DNA of 64,000 bases. Source: SPCO01 sp964427285 (lineage in GTDB: Bacteria; Chloroflexota; Limnocylindria; Limnocylindrales; CSP1-4). A program made the position numbers and the translations under genes. Shown here in pieces: positions 31,878-39,702 of this stretch (within the stretch, counting starts at the first letter, position 1; each line of letters opens with the position of its first letter). Location: the NCBI GenBank assembly GCA_964427285.1, contig CAYRTS010000006.1:14889-78888 (forward strand), written 5' to 3'. A model generated the notes under the pieces. That model was not told where the DNA came from. It searched no databases and was given only the letters and a program-made list of their open reading frames with translations.

Positions 31878-32677
31878 TCGCCCAGGATGCGCGGCCGGAC
31901 GATCGTCGTTTGAGCGGCCCTCGGGTGCTGGTCACCCGCGCGGCGGGGCAATCGGACGAGCTGGCCACGGCGCTGCGGGATGCTGGCCTCGATCCGGTCA
32001 CGGTTCCGGCGATCGCGGTCGAGATTGACCCGTCGCGAGGAGACCTTGATCGAGCGGCCGCGCAATTGCATTCCTATTGCTGGGTCGTCATCACGAGCGC
32101 GAACGGCGCCCGAGCCATCCTCAAGGCGGCCGAGCGGGTCCTGACCGAGCTCGGCGCCCCCGGATGGGCAGCCATCGGGCCGGCGACGCGGACCGTCCTG
32201 GAGCGTGAGGGGATCGAGGTCCAATTCCAGCCAGGCAAGAGCGCTGGCGTCACGCTGGCCGCAGAACTACCGGTCAGGGCTGGCGACCGGATCCTCGTGC
32301 TGCGTGGAGATCTTGCCGACAGGGGGCTCGCGGAGAGACTGCGAAGCCGTGGAGTCGAGGTTGACGACGTCATCGCCTACCGAACGCTGGAGGCGCCGGA
32401 GTCTTCGCGGCCGCTGCTCCGCCGGACGGTGGAGGACGGACCGCTCGACGCGGTCGTGTTCACCAGTGGCTCAACCGTCCGAGGCCTGCTTGCACTGGGG
32501 CATGCGGAGGGCCTTGCTCTGACTGCCATTCCAGCCGTCTGTATCGGTCCTGGCACGGAGCAGGAAGCGACCAGGGGAGGCTTTCACGTGATCGCCGTTT
32601 CAGCGAGTCCGAGCGCGATCGATCTCGCAGGCGCGGTCGCCGCAGCATGTATCCGTCAACCAGGGGAGACCGCTTGA
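31874..32677 (+). CDS. hemD: Uroporphyrinogen-III synthase HemD
   Basis: A 267-aa two-domain synthase that cyclises hydroxymethylbilane with ring-D inversion. This family is weakly conserved; recognisable are PRVLVTRAAGQSDELATAL, VVITSANGARAIL, WAAIGPATRTVLEREG, VDDVIAYRTLE and DAVVFTSGSTVRGLL. GTG start overlaps hemC (GTGA) and the stop overlaps hemB (TGATG). Position between hemC and hemB supports the call. Confidence 0.93.
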   Translation: MIAQDARPDDRRLSGPRVLVTRAAGQSDELATALRDAGLDPVTVPAIAVEIDPSRGDLDRAAAQLHSYCWVVITSANGARAILKAAERVLTELGAPGWAAIGPATRTVLEREGIEVQFQPGKSAGVTLAAELPVRAGDRILVLRGDLADRGLAERLRSRGVEVDDVIAYRTLEAPESSRPLLRRTVEDGPLDAVVFTSGSTVRGLLALGHAEGLALTAIPAVCIGPGTEQEATRGGFHVIAVSASPSAIDLAGAVAAACIRQPGETA

Positions 32678-33705
32678 TGCTCGGGCTCGAAGCACCGCAC
32701 GTACCTGCGACTGGTGGCCACCGCCTCCATCTCCCCAATCGCCCGCGGCGGCTGCGTCGCACGGCAGCGCTCCGCTCCCTCGTTCGCGAGACTCGGCTGG
32801 ATCCGGCGATGCTGGTCGCCCCGCTGTTCGTGCGACCGGGCTCCGGGGTGCGCGAACCCGTCGCGTCGATGCCCGGGGTGGCACGGCTGTCGGCGGATGT
32901 CGCCGCCGAGGAAGCGGCCCGGCTCGCGGAACTCGGCGTCGGCGGGGTTCTCCTGTTCGGACTGCCGGAGGCCAAGAACCACGAAGGCTCGCACGCCTCG
33001 GCGGAGGAGGGGGTCGTCCAGGATGCCTTGCGGCGTATGCGTGCACTGGACCTGCCACTCGTCACGATCGCCGATACCTGCCTGTGCGAGTACACCGACC
33101 ATGGTCACTGCGGTCCGCTCTCGCGAGACGGGTCGGTTGACAACGACGCGACATTGACGCGACTGGTCGAGACGGCGATCAGCCAGGCCCGGGCGGGTGC
33201 GGACATCGTGGCCCCGAGCGCGATGATGGACGGCCAGGTGGAGGCCATCCGGATGGCGCTCGACGCCGAGGGATTCGGTCAGACCGCGATCATGGCCTAC
33301 GCTGCCAAGCACGCCTCGGCGTTCTACGGGCCGTTCCGCGAAGCGGCCGACAGTGCCCCTGCGTTCGGTGACCGGCGCAGCTACCAGATGGATCCTGCCA
33401 ACGGGCGCGAGGCCATTCGGGAGATGCGCCTGGACGTTTCCGAGGGAGCCGACATCCTGCTCGTCAAGCCCGCCCTGCCCGGGCTCGACCTGATCGCGGC
33501 GGCACGGGCCAGATTCGACCTGCCGATCGCCGCCTACCAGGTCTCCGGCGAATTCGCCATGGTCGCGGCGGCGGCCGAACGGGGTTGGCTGGACGGGCGC
33601 CGAGCCATGACTGAGGCGGTCACGGCGATCGTCCGGGCGGGGGCCGATATCGTCATCACCTATGCCGCGGCGGATCTCGCCACGTGGATCCGGGAGGACC
33701 GATGA
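32677..33705 (+). CDS. hemB: Delta-aminolevulinic acid dehydratase HemB (zinc type)
   Basis: A 342-aa porphobilinogen synthase. The zinc-type cysteine triad is in DTCLCEYTDHGHCG, and the Schiff-base lysines are in YAAKHAS and LLVKPALPG. RRLRRTAALRSLVRET starts the fold. The ATG at 32677 is chosen over an in-frame ATG at 32647 because it overlaps the hemD stop (TGATG) and has AGGGGAG about 10 nt upstream. Use of Zn cysteines rather than the Asp-rich Mg form is clear. Confidence 0.96.
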   Translation: MLGLEAPHVPATGGHRLHLPNRPRRLRRTAALRSLVRETRLDPAMLVAPLFVRPGSGVREPVASMPGVARLSADVAAEEAARLAELGVGGVLLFGLPEAKNHEGSHASAEEGVVQDALRRMRALDLPLVTIADTCLCEYTDHGHCGPLSRDGSVDNDATLTRLVETAISQARAGADIVAPSAMMDGQVEAIRMALDAEGFGQTAIMAYAAKHASAFYGPFREAADSAPAFGDRRSYQMDPANGREAIREMRLDVSEGADILLVKPALPGLDLIAAARARFDLPIAAYQVSGEFAMVAAAAERGWLDGRRAMTEAVTAIVRAGADIVITYAAADLATWIREDR

Positions 33706-34400
33706 GCGCAGGCGAGCAGAACGAACAGATCTACGTGCAGGCGCTCGGGCTCGGTCTGGATCCAGCCTGGCGGCGCCGTACGGACGAGGAGCGTCACGAC
33801 GATGGTCGACGTCTTGGTGAGGAACTCACGACGGGCGAGCATGACGGGGTCCGTACCATCAGTTATTCGTCAATCGGCCTCGAGCGTGGCGTCGACCTGC
33901 TGCTCTGGCGGATGGCGCCGAGCGTGGACGCCCTCGAGTCGTCGGCGGCCGCCCTGCTGCGCTCAGGATTAGGTCGCTGGCTGTCCGTCAATCATTCGCT
34001 GATCGGGCGCATCGGGCCGTCGCAATACGTGCGCAAGGCGACCGATCAGGAACAGTCGCTGTTCTCAGGCGAGCGCTCCCGCTACCTGATCGTCTATCCG
34101 TTCACCAAGTCCACGGACTGGTATCTCCTCTCGAAGGAGGCGCGCCAGGGCGTGATGAACGAACACATGCGGATCGGCCACGACTACCCCACGATCCGCC
34201 AGGCCCTGGCGTACTCCTTCGGCCTCGACTCCCAGGACTTCGTGGTCGCCTACGAGACCGACGACCTCGTAGCCTTCGGCGACCTGGTCCGTGCGCTCCG
34301 ATCGACCGAGAGCCGCCGATCCACGGTCAGCGATACGCCGATCCTGCTCGGAATCCATCACACGGTCGGAGAGATTCTGGCACTGCTGGGCGCCGGCTGA
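33702..34400 (+). CDS. hemQ: Coproheme decarboxylase HemQ (chlorite dismutase family)
   Basis: A 232-aa HemQ/ChdC protein, which converts coproheme III to heme b with peroxide. The C-terminal ferredoxin-like half shows YLIVYPFTKSTDWYLLS (the catalytic Tyr region), EHMRIGHDYPTIRQALAYSFG with the proximal His, and QDFVVAYETDDL. It lacks the distal Arg pattern of true chlorite dismutases as far as I can judge. Its presence shows the coproporphyrin-dependent branch of heme synthesis. ATG at 33702 overlaps the hemB stop by 4 nt. Confidence 0.93.
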   Translation: MSAGEQNEQIYVQALGLGLDPAWRRRTDEERHDDGRRLGEELTTGEHDGVRTISYSSIGLERGVDLLLWRMAPSVDALESSAAALLRSGLGRWLSVNHSLIGRIGPSQYVRKATDQEQSLFSGERSRYLIVYPFTKSTDWYLLSKEARQGVMNEHMRIGHDYPTIRQALAYSFGLDSQDFVVAYETDDLVAFGDLVRALRSTESRRSTVSDTPILLGIHHTVGEILALLGAG

Positions 34401-35698
34401 TGGCGGAGAACACCATGGGCCCGAAGACTGCATCGCTCGTCGAACGTGCCGAGCAGCTCTTTCCGGGTGGCGTCAACAGTCCCGTCCGGGCCTTCCACGC
34501 GGTCGGCAGACCACCGGTCGTCCTGGCGTCCGGTGACGGACCCTACGTGCGAGATGTCGACGGTCGGCGGTTCATCGACTACATCGGAGCGTGGGGCCCG
34601 GCGATCCTCGGCCACGCCCATCCGAAGGTTCTTGGAGCGATCGTCGCCGCTACCGCGAACGGCCTGGCGCTCGGGGCGACCCATCCACTCGAGGTTGAGC
34701 TGGGCGAGGCGATCCGGGCCGCCATGCCATCGATCGAGCGACTCCGGTTCACCTCGTCCGGCACCGAGGGGGTGATGAGCGCGCTTCGTCTGGCCCGTGC
34801 GTCCACCGGCCGGGATCTCATCGTGAAGTTCTCGGGCGCATACCACGGTCATTCGGACGGTTTGCTCGTCGAGGCGGGTTCGGGAGTCGCTACCCAGGCG
34901 ATCGCCGGGAGCGCCGGCGTCCCCGCCCAGGTCGTCGCCACGACCATCGTGTTGCCGTTCAACGACCTGTCCGCGGTCACCAGCGCATTCGCCGAGTACG
35001 CCGGTCGATTGGCCGCGGTCATCGTGGAGCCAGTCGCGGCCAACACGGGCGTCATCGCGCCAGCGCCTGGATTTCTTGAACACCTGCGCGAGACAACCCG
35101 CGCCGACGGGGCACTCCTGATCTTCGATGAAGTCATCACAGGATTCCGCCTCGGACCGGGTGGAGCCCAGGCGCGGTTCGGAGTCACACCGGACCTCACG
35201 ACGCTGGGCAAGATCATCGGCGGCGGGATGCCGATCGGCGCTTACGGCGGCCGGGCAGACCTGATGGACAGGATCGCACCGGCCGGTCCCGTCTACCAGG
35301 CGGGTACCCTTTCGGGTCATCCACTGTCGATGACCGCCGGACTGGCCACGCTGGCCGAGTTGACGCCGGATCGTTATCTGGCGCTCGACAGGACCGTATC
35401 GGTTCTGGTCGAAGGGCTGACCGCGGCCGCCCGCGACGCGCCATGCCCCGCGGCGATTGCGCAGGTCGGACCGCTGCTGACGGTCTTCTTCCGGCCGACA
35501 ACCCCGACCGATGCCGCCCAGGCGCTCACCGCGGACCGCTCGGCATATGCCCGCTTCTTCGGGTCCATGCTCGACCAGGGCGTCCTGCTGCCGCCATCCC
35601 AGTTCGAGGCGTGGTTCCCATCGATGGCCCACGGTCCCGCCGAAATCGCACAGACGATCGCGGCCGCACGGGTTGCCTTTAGAGCGTGCGGAACATGA
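34400..35698 (+). CDS. hemL: Glutamate-1-semialdehyde 2,1-aminomutase HemL
   Basis: A 432-aa PLP enzyme that makes 5-aminolevulinate from the HemA product. FPGGVNSPVRAF at the N-terminus is diagnostic; the PLP lysine lies in LGKIIGGGMPIGAYGG; FSGAYHGHSDGLL and AGTLSGHPLSMTAG follow the family. The ATG shares its first base with the last base of the hemQ stop. Together with hemA it defines the C5 pathway. Confidence 0.96.
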   Translation: MAENTMGPKTASLVERAEQLFPGGVNSPVRAFHAVGRPPVVLASGDGPYVRDVDGRRFIDYIGAWGPAILGHAHPKVLGAIVAATANGLALGATHPLEVELGEAIRAAMPSIERLRFTSSGTEGVMSALRLARASTGRDLIVKFSGAYHGHSDGLLVEAGSGVATQAIAGSAGVPAQVVATTIVLPFNDLSAVTSAFAEYAGRLAAVIVEPVAANTGVIAPAPGFLEHLRETTRADGALLIFDEVITGFRLGPGGAQARFGVTPDLTTLGKIIGGGMPIGAYGGRADLMDRIAPAGPVYQAGTLSGHPLSMTAGLATLAELTPDRYLALDRTVSVLVEGLTAAARDAPCPAAIAQVGPLLTVFFRPTTPTDAAQALTADRSAYARFFGSMLDQGVLLPPSQFEAWFPSMAHGPAEIAQTIAAARVAFRACGT

Positions 35699-36783
35699 AT
35701 GACCGATTCGTGCGAGCCTGCCGCCTGGAGCCGGTCGACGCCACGCCAATCTGGTTCATGCGCCAGGCGGGTCGCTCGTTCGCGGCCTACCGCAAACTCC
35801 GCGAGCGGTACGGGATCCTCGAGCTCGCCAAGACCCCGGACCTGTGTGCCGAGGTCACCCTGATGCCGGTTCGAGACCTCGGGGTGGACGCAGCGGTCAT
35901 CTTTGCCGACATCATGCTGCCGCTCGAGCCCATGGGCGTTGGCCTGCGGATCGAACCGGAAATCGGCCCGATCATCGACCGGCCGATTCGCTCGGCGGAG
36001 GATGTGACTGCGCTGCGACCGTTCGACCCGGCGGAGATCTCGTTCACGCTCGACGCGATCCGCCTGGTGCGGCGCGAGCTCGACGGCGCCGCCGGGGTCA
36101 TCGGGTTTTCGGGAGCCCCGTTCACCCTTGCCTGTTATCTGATCGAGGGACGCCCGTCCCGCGACTTTGCGACGGCGAAGGCGTTCATGTACCGCGAGCC
36201 GTCGGCCTGGCATGACCTGATGGAGCGGTTGTCGGAGATGGTCGTGGCGTATCTCCAGGCACAGGTGGAAGCCGGCGCCGACGTCATACAGCTCTTCGAC
36301 AGCTGGGTCGGTGGGCTCGGCCCAGCCGACTACCGCGAGTTCGTCCAGCCACACGTCCGTCGGATCTTCACGGCACTCAACAGCGTGCCCACGATCCATT
36401 TCGGGACCGGCACGTCCGCCCTGCTCGAACTGCTGGCCGAGGCCGGCGGCGATGTCATCGGGCTCGATCACCGCGTCTCGCTGGCCGACGGCTGGCGACG
36501 GGTCGGCCACGACCGCGGCGTCCAGGGCAATCTCGATTCCGCTCGCCTGCTGGCCGGCTGGGAGGCGACCCGAACCGGCGCGCTGGCGGTGCTCGACGAG
36601 GCTGGCGGGCGACCGGGCCACGTGTTCAATCTCGGCCACGGGGTGCTGCCCCAGACCGACACGGATCTCCTCCGCCGGCTTGTGGACCTGGTCCATGAGA
36701 AGACGGCCGGGGACGGCGCCGGGGCCGGGGACGGGGCCGGGGACGGGCCCGGGCCCGGAATCGCCGGGGAGGCGGGCCCGTGA
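35695..36783 (+). CDS. hemE: Uroporphyrinogen decarboxylase HemE
   Basis: A ~362-aa TIM-barrel enzyme that decarboxylates uroporphyrinogen III to coproporphyrinogen III. IWFMRQAGRSFAAYRKLR carries the substrate-binding Arg residues, FADIMLPLEPMG the key Asp, FSGAPFTLACYLIEG and QLFDSWVGGLGP the later blocks, and NLGHGVLPQTD the C-terminal His region. The ATG at 35695 overlaps the hemL stop (ATGA); a GTG three codons earlier is less likely. The last ~25 residues are a Gly/Asp/Ala/Pro low-complexity tail encoded by a ggggccggggac-type repeat. Confidence 0.96.
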   Translation: MNDRFVRACRLEPVDATPIWFMRQAGRSFAAYRKLRERYGILELAKTPDLCAEVTLMPVRDLGVDAAVIFADIMLPLEPMGVGLRIEPEIGPIIDRPIRSAEDVTALRPFDPAEISFTLDAIRLVRRELDGAAGVIGFSGAPFTLACYLIEGRPSRDFATAKAFMYREPSAWHDLMERLSEMVVAYLQAQVEAGADVIQLFDSWVGGLGPADYREFVQPHVRRIFTALNSVPTIHFGTGTSALLELLAEAGGDVIGLDHRVSLADGWRRVGHDRGVQGNLDSARLLAGWEATRTGALAVLDEAGGRPGHVFNLGHGVLPQTDTDLLRRLVDLVHEKTAGDGAGAGDGAGDGPGPGIAGEAGP

Positions 36784-37886
36784 CAGCCGCAGGCCGTCCG
36801 GGCGTCCTGCTCATGAGCTACGGCTCGCCAGCGTCGCTGGATAGAGAGGATGTTCGCGCCTACCTCGCCCGTGTCCGCGCCGGACGCGAGCCGGACCCCG
36901 AACTCGTCGACGAGTTCACCCGGCGCTACCAGGTGATCGGTGGCTCCCCGCTGATCGAGATCACCCGCCGCCAGGCCGGCGCTCTGGCTGCGGTCCTCGG
37001 CTGCCCGGTTGAGGTCGGGATGCGCTTCTCGGAGCCGTCGATCCTGGCTGGGCTGCGAGCGCTCGCCGTCGCCGGCGTGGATCGGGTCGCGGCCATCATT
37101 CTCTCGCCGCAGTATTCGCCGCTGTTGATGAAAGGGTATGCCCGGGCCGTCGAGGAAGCGCAGTTGACGCTCGGCGATGACGTCCCGGAGGTGACTGTGG
37201 CCGGCGCCTGGCATGAGGACCCAGCCTTCGTTGGAGCTCTCGCGCGGCGCGTCATCGATGCCCTCGCGCAGCTCCCACCCCCGCCTCGAACCCAGACCGC
37301 GACTCTCAGCCACGAACCCGTGCCGAGCGAGCCCCCGACCCCCGCCTCGAACCAGATCCGTGACTCCGGGTCACGAACCCGTGCCGAGCCAGCCCCCGAC
37401 CCCCGCCTGACCCCCGCCTCGAACCCGTGGCGCGCGAGCCCCCGACCCCCGCCTGACTTCGACGAGCGACGGGGCGTCCACGTGCTGATGACGGCACACA
37501 GCCTGCCGAGGCGAGTGGCCGAGCAGGAACCGGAATACCTCGAGCAGCTGCGCACCACCGCGGATGCCGTCGCATCGAAAGCCGGGCTGTCGAGCCTCGA
37601 TTGGACCTTCTGCTGGCAGAGCGCCGGTCACGAACCGGGCGAATGGATGAAGCCGGACTTCGCCGACCTCATGCCTGGGATCGCCGCGTCAGGCGGAAGC
37701 GCCGTGCTCGTCGTCCCGGTTCAGTTCCTCGCCGACCACCTGGAGATCCTCTACGACGTTGACGTGGGGGCGCGTGAGCAGGCAGAGCATCACGGACTGA
37801 CGTTTCGCCGGATCGAATCGCTCAACGCCGAACCCGATTTCGTCGAGGCGCTGGCTCATGTCGCCCGCCACACGCTGCGAGCGTAG
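36780..37886 (+). CDS. hemH: Coproporphyrin/proto ferrochelatase HemH with a repeat-derived insertion
   Basis: A 368-aa ferrochelatase. LLMSYGSPASL, RYQVIGGSPLIEITRRQA and LMTAHSLPRRV (His240 is the metal-site His) and WQSAGHEPGEWMKPD are conserved. With HemQ in the operon it likely inserts iron into coproporphyrin III. Residues ~165-228 are a Pro/Ser/Arg-rich insertion between the two halves, encoded by ~45-bp repeats; without it the length (~305 aa) matches the family. The GTG start overlaps the hemE stop (GTGA). The preceding oxidase (CgoX/HemY) is not in this operon. Confidence 0.93.
   Translation: MTAAGRPGVLLMSYGSPASLDREDVRAYLARVRAGREPDPELVDEFTRRYQVIGGSPLIEITRRQAGALAAVLGCPVEVGMRFSEPSILAGLRALAVAGVDRVAAIILSPQYSPLLMKGYARAVEEAQLTLGDDVPEVTVAGAWHEDPAFVGALARRVIDALAQLPPPPRTQTATLSHEPVPSEPPTPASNQIRDSGSRTRAEPAPDPRLTPASNPWRASPRPPPDFDERRGVHVLMTAHSLPRRVAEQEPEYLEQLRTTADAVASKAGLSSLDWTFCWQSAGHEPGEWMKPDFADLMPGIAASGGSAVLVVPVQFLADHLEILYDVDVGAREQAEHHGLTFRRIESLNAEPDFVEALAHVARHTLRA
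37274..37460. repeat. Degenerate ~45-bp repeats inside hemH
   Basis: Two good copies and one partial copy of a unit built from cacgaacccgtgccgagc, agcccccgacccccgcctc and gaacc occur here in direct orientation. They are in frame with hemH and encode its insertion. The repeated motifs also read as open, Pro-rich frames on both strands, typical of an expanding GC-rich repeat and not a domain. Confidence 0.7.
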
Positions 37887-37900
37887 CCCTCGATCCGTCG

Positions 37901-38905
37901 TCAATCCCGCGCGCTGCGCCGCCGGATCTCCGCGCTGATCGCCGGGACGATCTGGTGCAGATCACCGATCACGGCATAATCGGCGACGCCCATGATCGGC
38001 GAGTCCGGGTCGGTGTTGATGGCCAGGATCCGCTTCGCCGCCTTGCAGCCCACGATGTGCTGGATGGCGCCACTGATGCCGCAGGCCACGTAGAGGTCCG
38101 GGGCGATCCGAAGCCCGGTCTGTCCGACCTGGTCGCTGTGGGGTCGCCAGCCGTTGCTCGTCACGACTCGGGATCCTCCAACCGCACCGCCAAGCAGCCC
38201 GGCCAGCTCTTCGAGGATGCCGAACCCCTCCGCGCTCCCGACCCCACGCCCGCCGCTCACGACGACCTTCGCGTCGGCGAGTGAGATGGCCCCGCCCGTC
38301 GGGGCTTCGTGCCCGGTGACCCGCCCGACGAGATCCCGGTCATCCACGGAAGGTTCGAACCGGACGACCGAAGCCGCCGCAGTGCCCTCAGGGGCTCCCG
38401 CTGCCTCTTCGACCGCAATCACGTGTGGGGCAACCGTCAGCAGGTGGACATCCGCATCAAGCTCGGCATCCTCGAGCAAGCTGCCGGCCCACCGTTGTCG
38501 CGTCAGCCGCCACGCGTCACCGGCGTCGCCGACCAAAACGTCCACCACGTTCGCCGCCATTGGGCGTCCGGTCCTCGCCGCGACGTGGGCGAGAACCTCG
38601 TTGCCGCGCTCGCTGCCACCGGCGATCACCGCCACCGGTCCGCGCGCCACCATGAGTTCGACGATCGCGACCGCCCACGCCGCGGGCGCGTACGCGCCCA
38701 GTCGGGGGTCCTCGACCACATGAGCGGTCCGAACGCCCTGCTCACCGAGGCCGGCCCCAACTCGAGCCGCATCAGCTCCGAACAGGATCGCCTCGACCTC
38801 GATGGCCGCGGCCGCGGCCATCGAGCCCGCCAGGACGAGCGCCTCCCTCGAGAGCCGATCGGCCTCGCCGGCGGCATGCTCGACGAAGACCAGGATGCCG
38901 CTCAT
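37901..38905 (-). CDS. etfA: Electron transfer flavoprotein alpha subunit
   Basis: A 334-aa EtfA. The C-terminal FAD-binding domain shows GGRGVGSAEGFGILEELA, SNGWRPHSDQVGQTG, PDLYVACGISGAIQHIVG and INTDPDSPIMGVADYAVIGD. With EtfB it accepts electrons from flavin dehydrogenases and passes them to ETF-quinone oxidoreductase. Here the donor is the dehydrogenase encoded two genes upstream. The ATG at 38905 is used since the fold starts at once (GILVFVEHAAG). It converges with hemH. Confidence 0.95.
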   Translation of the reverse strand: MSGILVFVEHAAGEADRLSREALVLAGSMAAAAAIEVEAILFGADAARVGAGLGEQGVRTAHVVEDPRLGAYAPAAWAVAIVELMVARGPVAVIAGGSERGNEVLAHVAARTGRPMAANVVDVLVGDAGDAWRLTRQRWAGSLLEDAELDADVHLLTVAPHVIAVEEAAGAPEGTAAASVVRFEPSVDDRDLVGRVTGHEAPTGGAISLADAKVVVSGGRGVGSAEGFGILEELAGLLGGAVGGSRVVTSNGWRPHSDQVGQTGLRIAPDLYVACGISGAIQHIVGCKAAKRILAINTDPDSPIMGVADYAVIGDLHQIVPAISAEIRRRSARD

Positions 38906-38921
38906 GCCACCGGGCCTCCGC

Positions 38922-39695
38922 TCATGAGGCCAGCACGCCGATCCGCTCGAGCAGATCCACGACCGCCGGCGCCGCCTCCGGCCCACGGCCCAGGATCTCG
39001 ACCGGCGCACCCTCCGCCTCCGGAACGCGCAGCCCAAGCTTCACGGGGCCCACTTGCAACCAGGCCGGTGTCATGCGCTCGATCTCCCTGCGCTTCGCCC
39101 GAAGCCGACCGGGCACGGACGGATAGCGCGGCAGGTTGAGCCCTTCCTTCACGGAGACGACCGCGGGCAGCGGGACCTCGCAGGTCTCCCAGCCGCCGCC
39201 CGGCGCCTCACGTCGCGCCACGACCATCCCGTCGCGAACGGTCAGCGACTTGATCCCCGACACGATCGGCCGCCCGAGCGCCACGGCCACCCGAATGCCG
39301 ACCTGGAAACCGCCCGTGTCGGCGGCCTCTGTCCCGAATATCAGGAGGTCAAACGGCGCGTGCGAGGCCTCCTGGGCGCGCACGGCTTCGACGATTGCGG
39401 CCGCGGTCGCGACCGGATCGAATTCGCGCCCGTCGGTCTCGAGCAGGATCGCCCGGTCGATCCCAACCGCCATCGCGTCGCGCAGCTGCTCCTCTGCCGC
39501 GACCGGACCGAGCGCCAAGACGGCGGTCGAGCCACCCTGCGCCTCCACGATCCGGACGGCCTCCTCGACGCCGCACTCCTCGTGCGGGCTAATGGTGAAG
39601 CCGAGGTAGCGAGTGTCGATCTCCTGGCCGTCCGGGGTCAGCGTGATCCGGCCGCCGGTCGCGGGCACGCGTTTGACGCAGACGAGGATTTCCAC
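38922..39695 (-). CDS. etfB: Electron transfer flavoprotein beta subunit
   Basis: A 257-aa EtfB. EILVCVKRVPATGG at the N-terminus, ISPHEECGVEEAVRI, GTEAADTGGFQVG (AMP-binding region) and LPAVVSVKEGLNLPRYPS are family blocks. The GTG at 39695 is chosen over a longer frame because a GAGGGG ribosome site precedes it and the first strand begins there. It lies 7 bp after the dehydrogenase gene and 16 bp before etfA, forming a three-gene operon. Confidence 0.95.
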   Translation of the reverse strand: MEILVCVKRVPATGGRITLTPDGQEIDTRYLGFTISPHEECGVEEAVRIVEAQGGSTAVLALGPVAAEEQLRDAMAVGIDRAILLETDGREFDPVATAAAIVEAVRAQEASHAPFDLLIFGTEAADTGGFQVGIRVAVALGRPIVSGIKSLTVRDGMVVARREAPGGGWETCEVPLPAVVSVKEGLNLPRYPSVPGRLRAKRREIERMTPAWLQVGPVKLGLRVPEAEGAPVEILGRGPEAAPAVVDLLERIGVLAS

Positions 39696-39702
39696 GCGCC
39701 CC

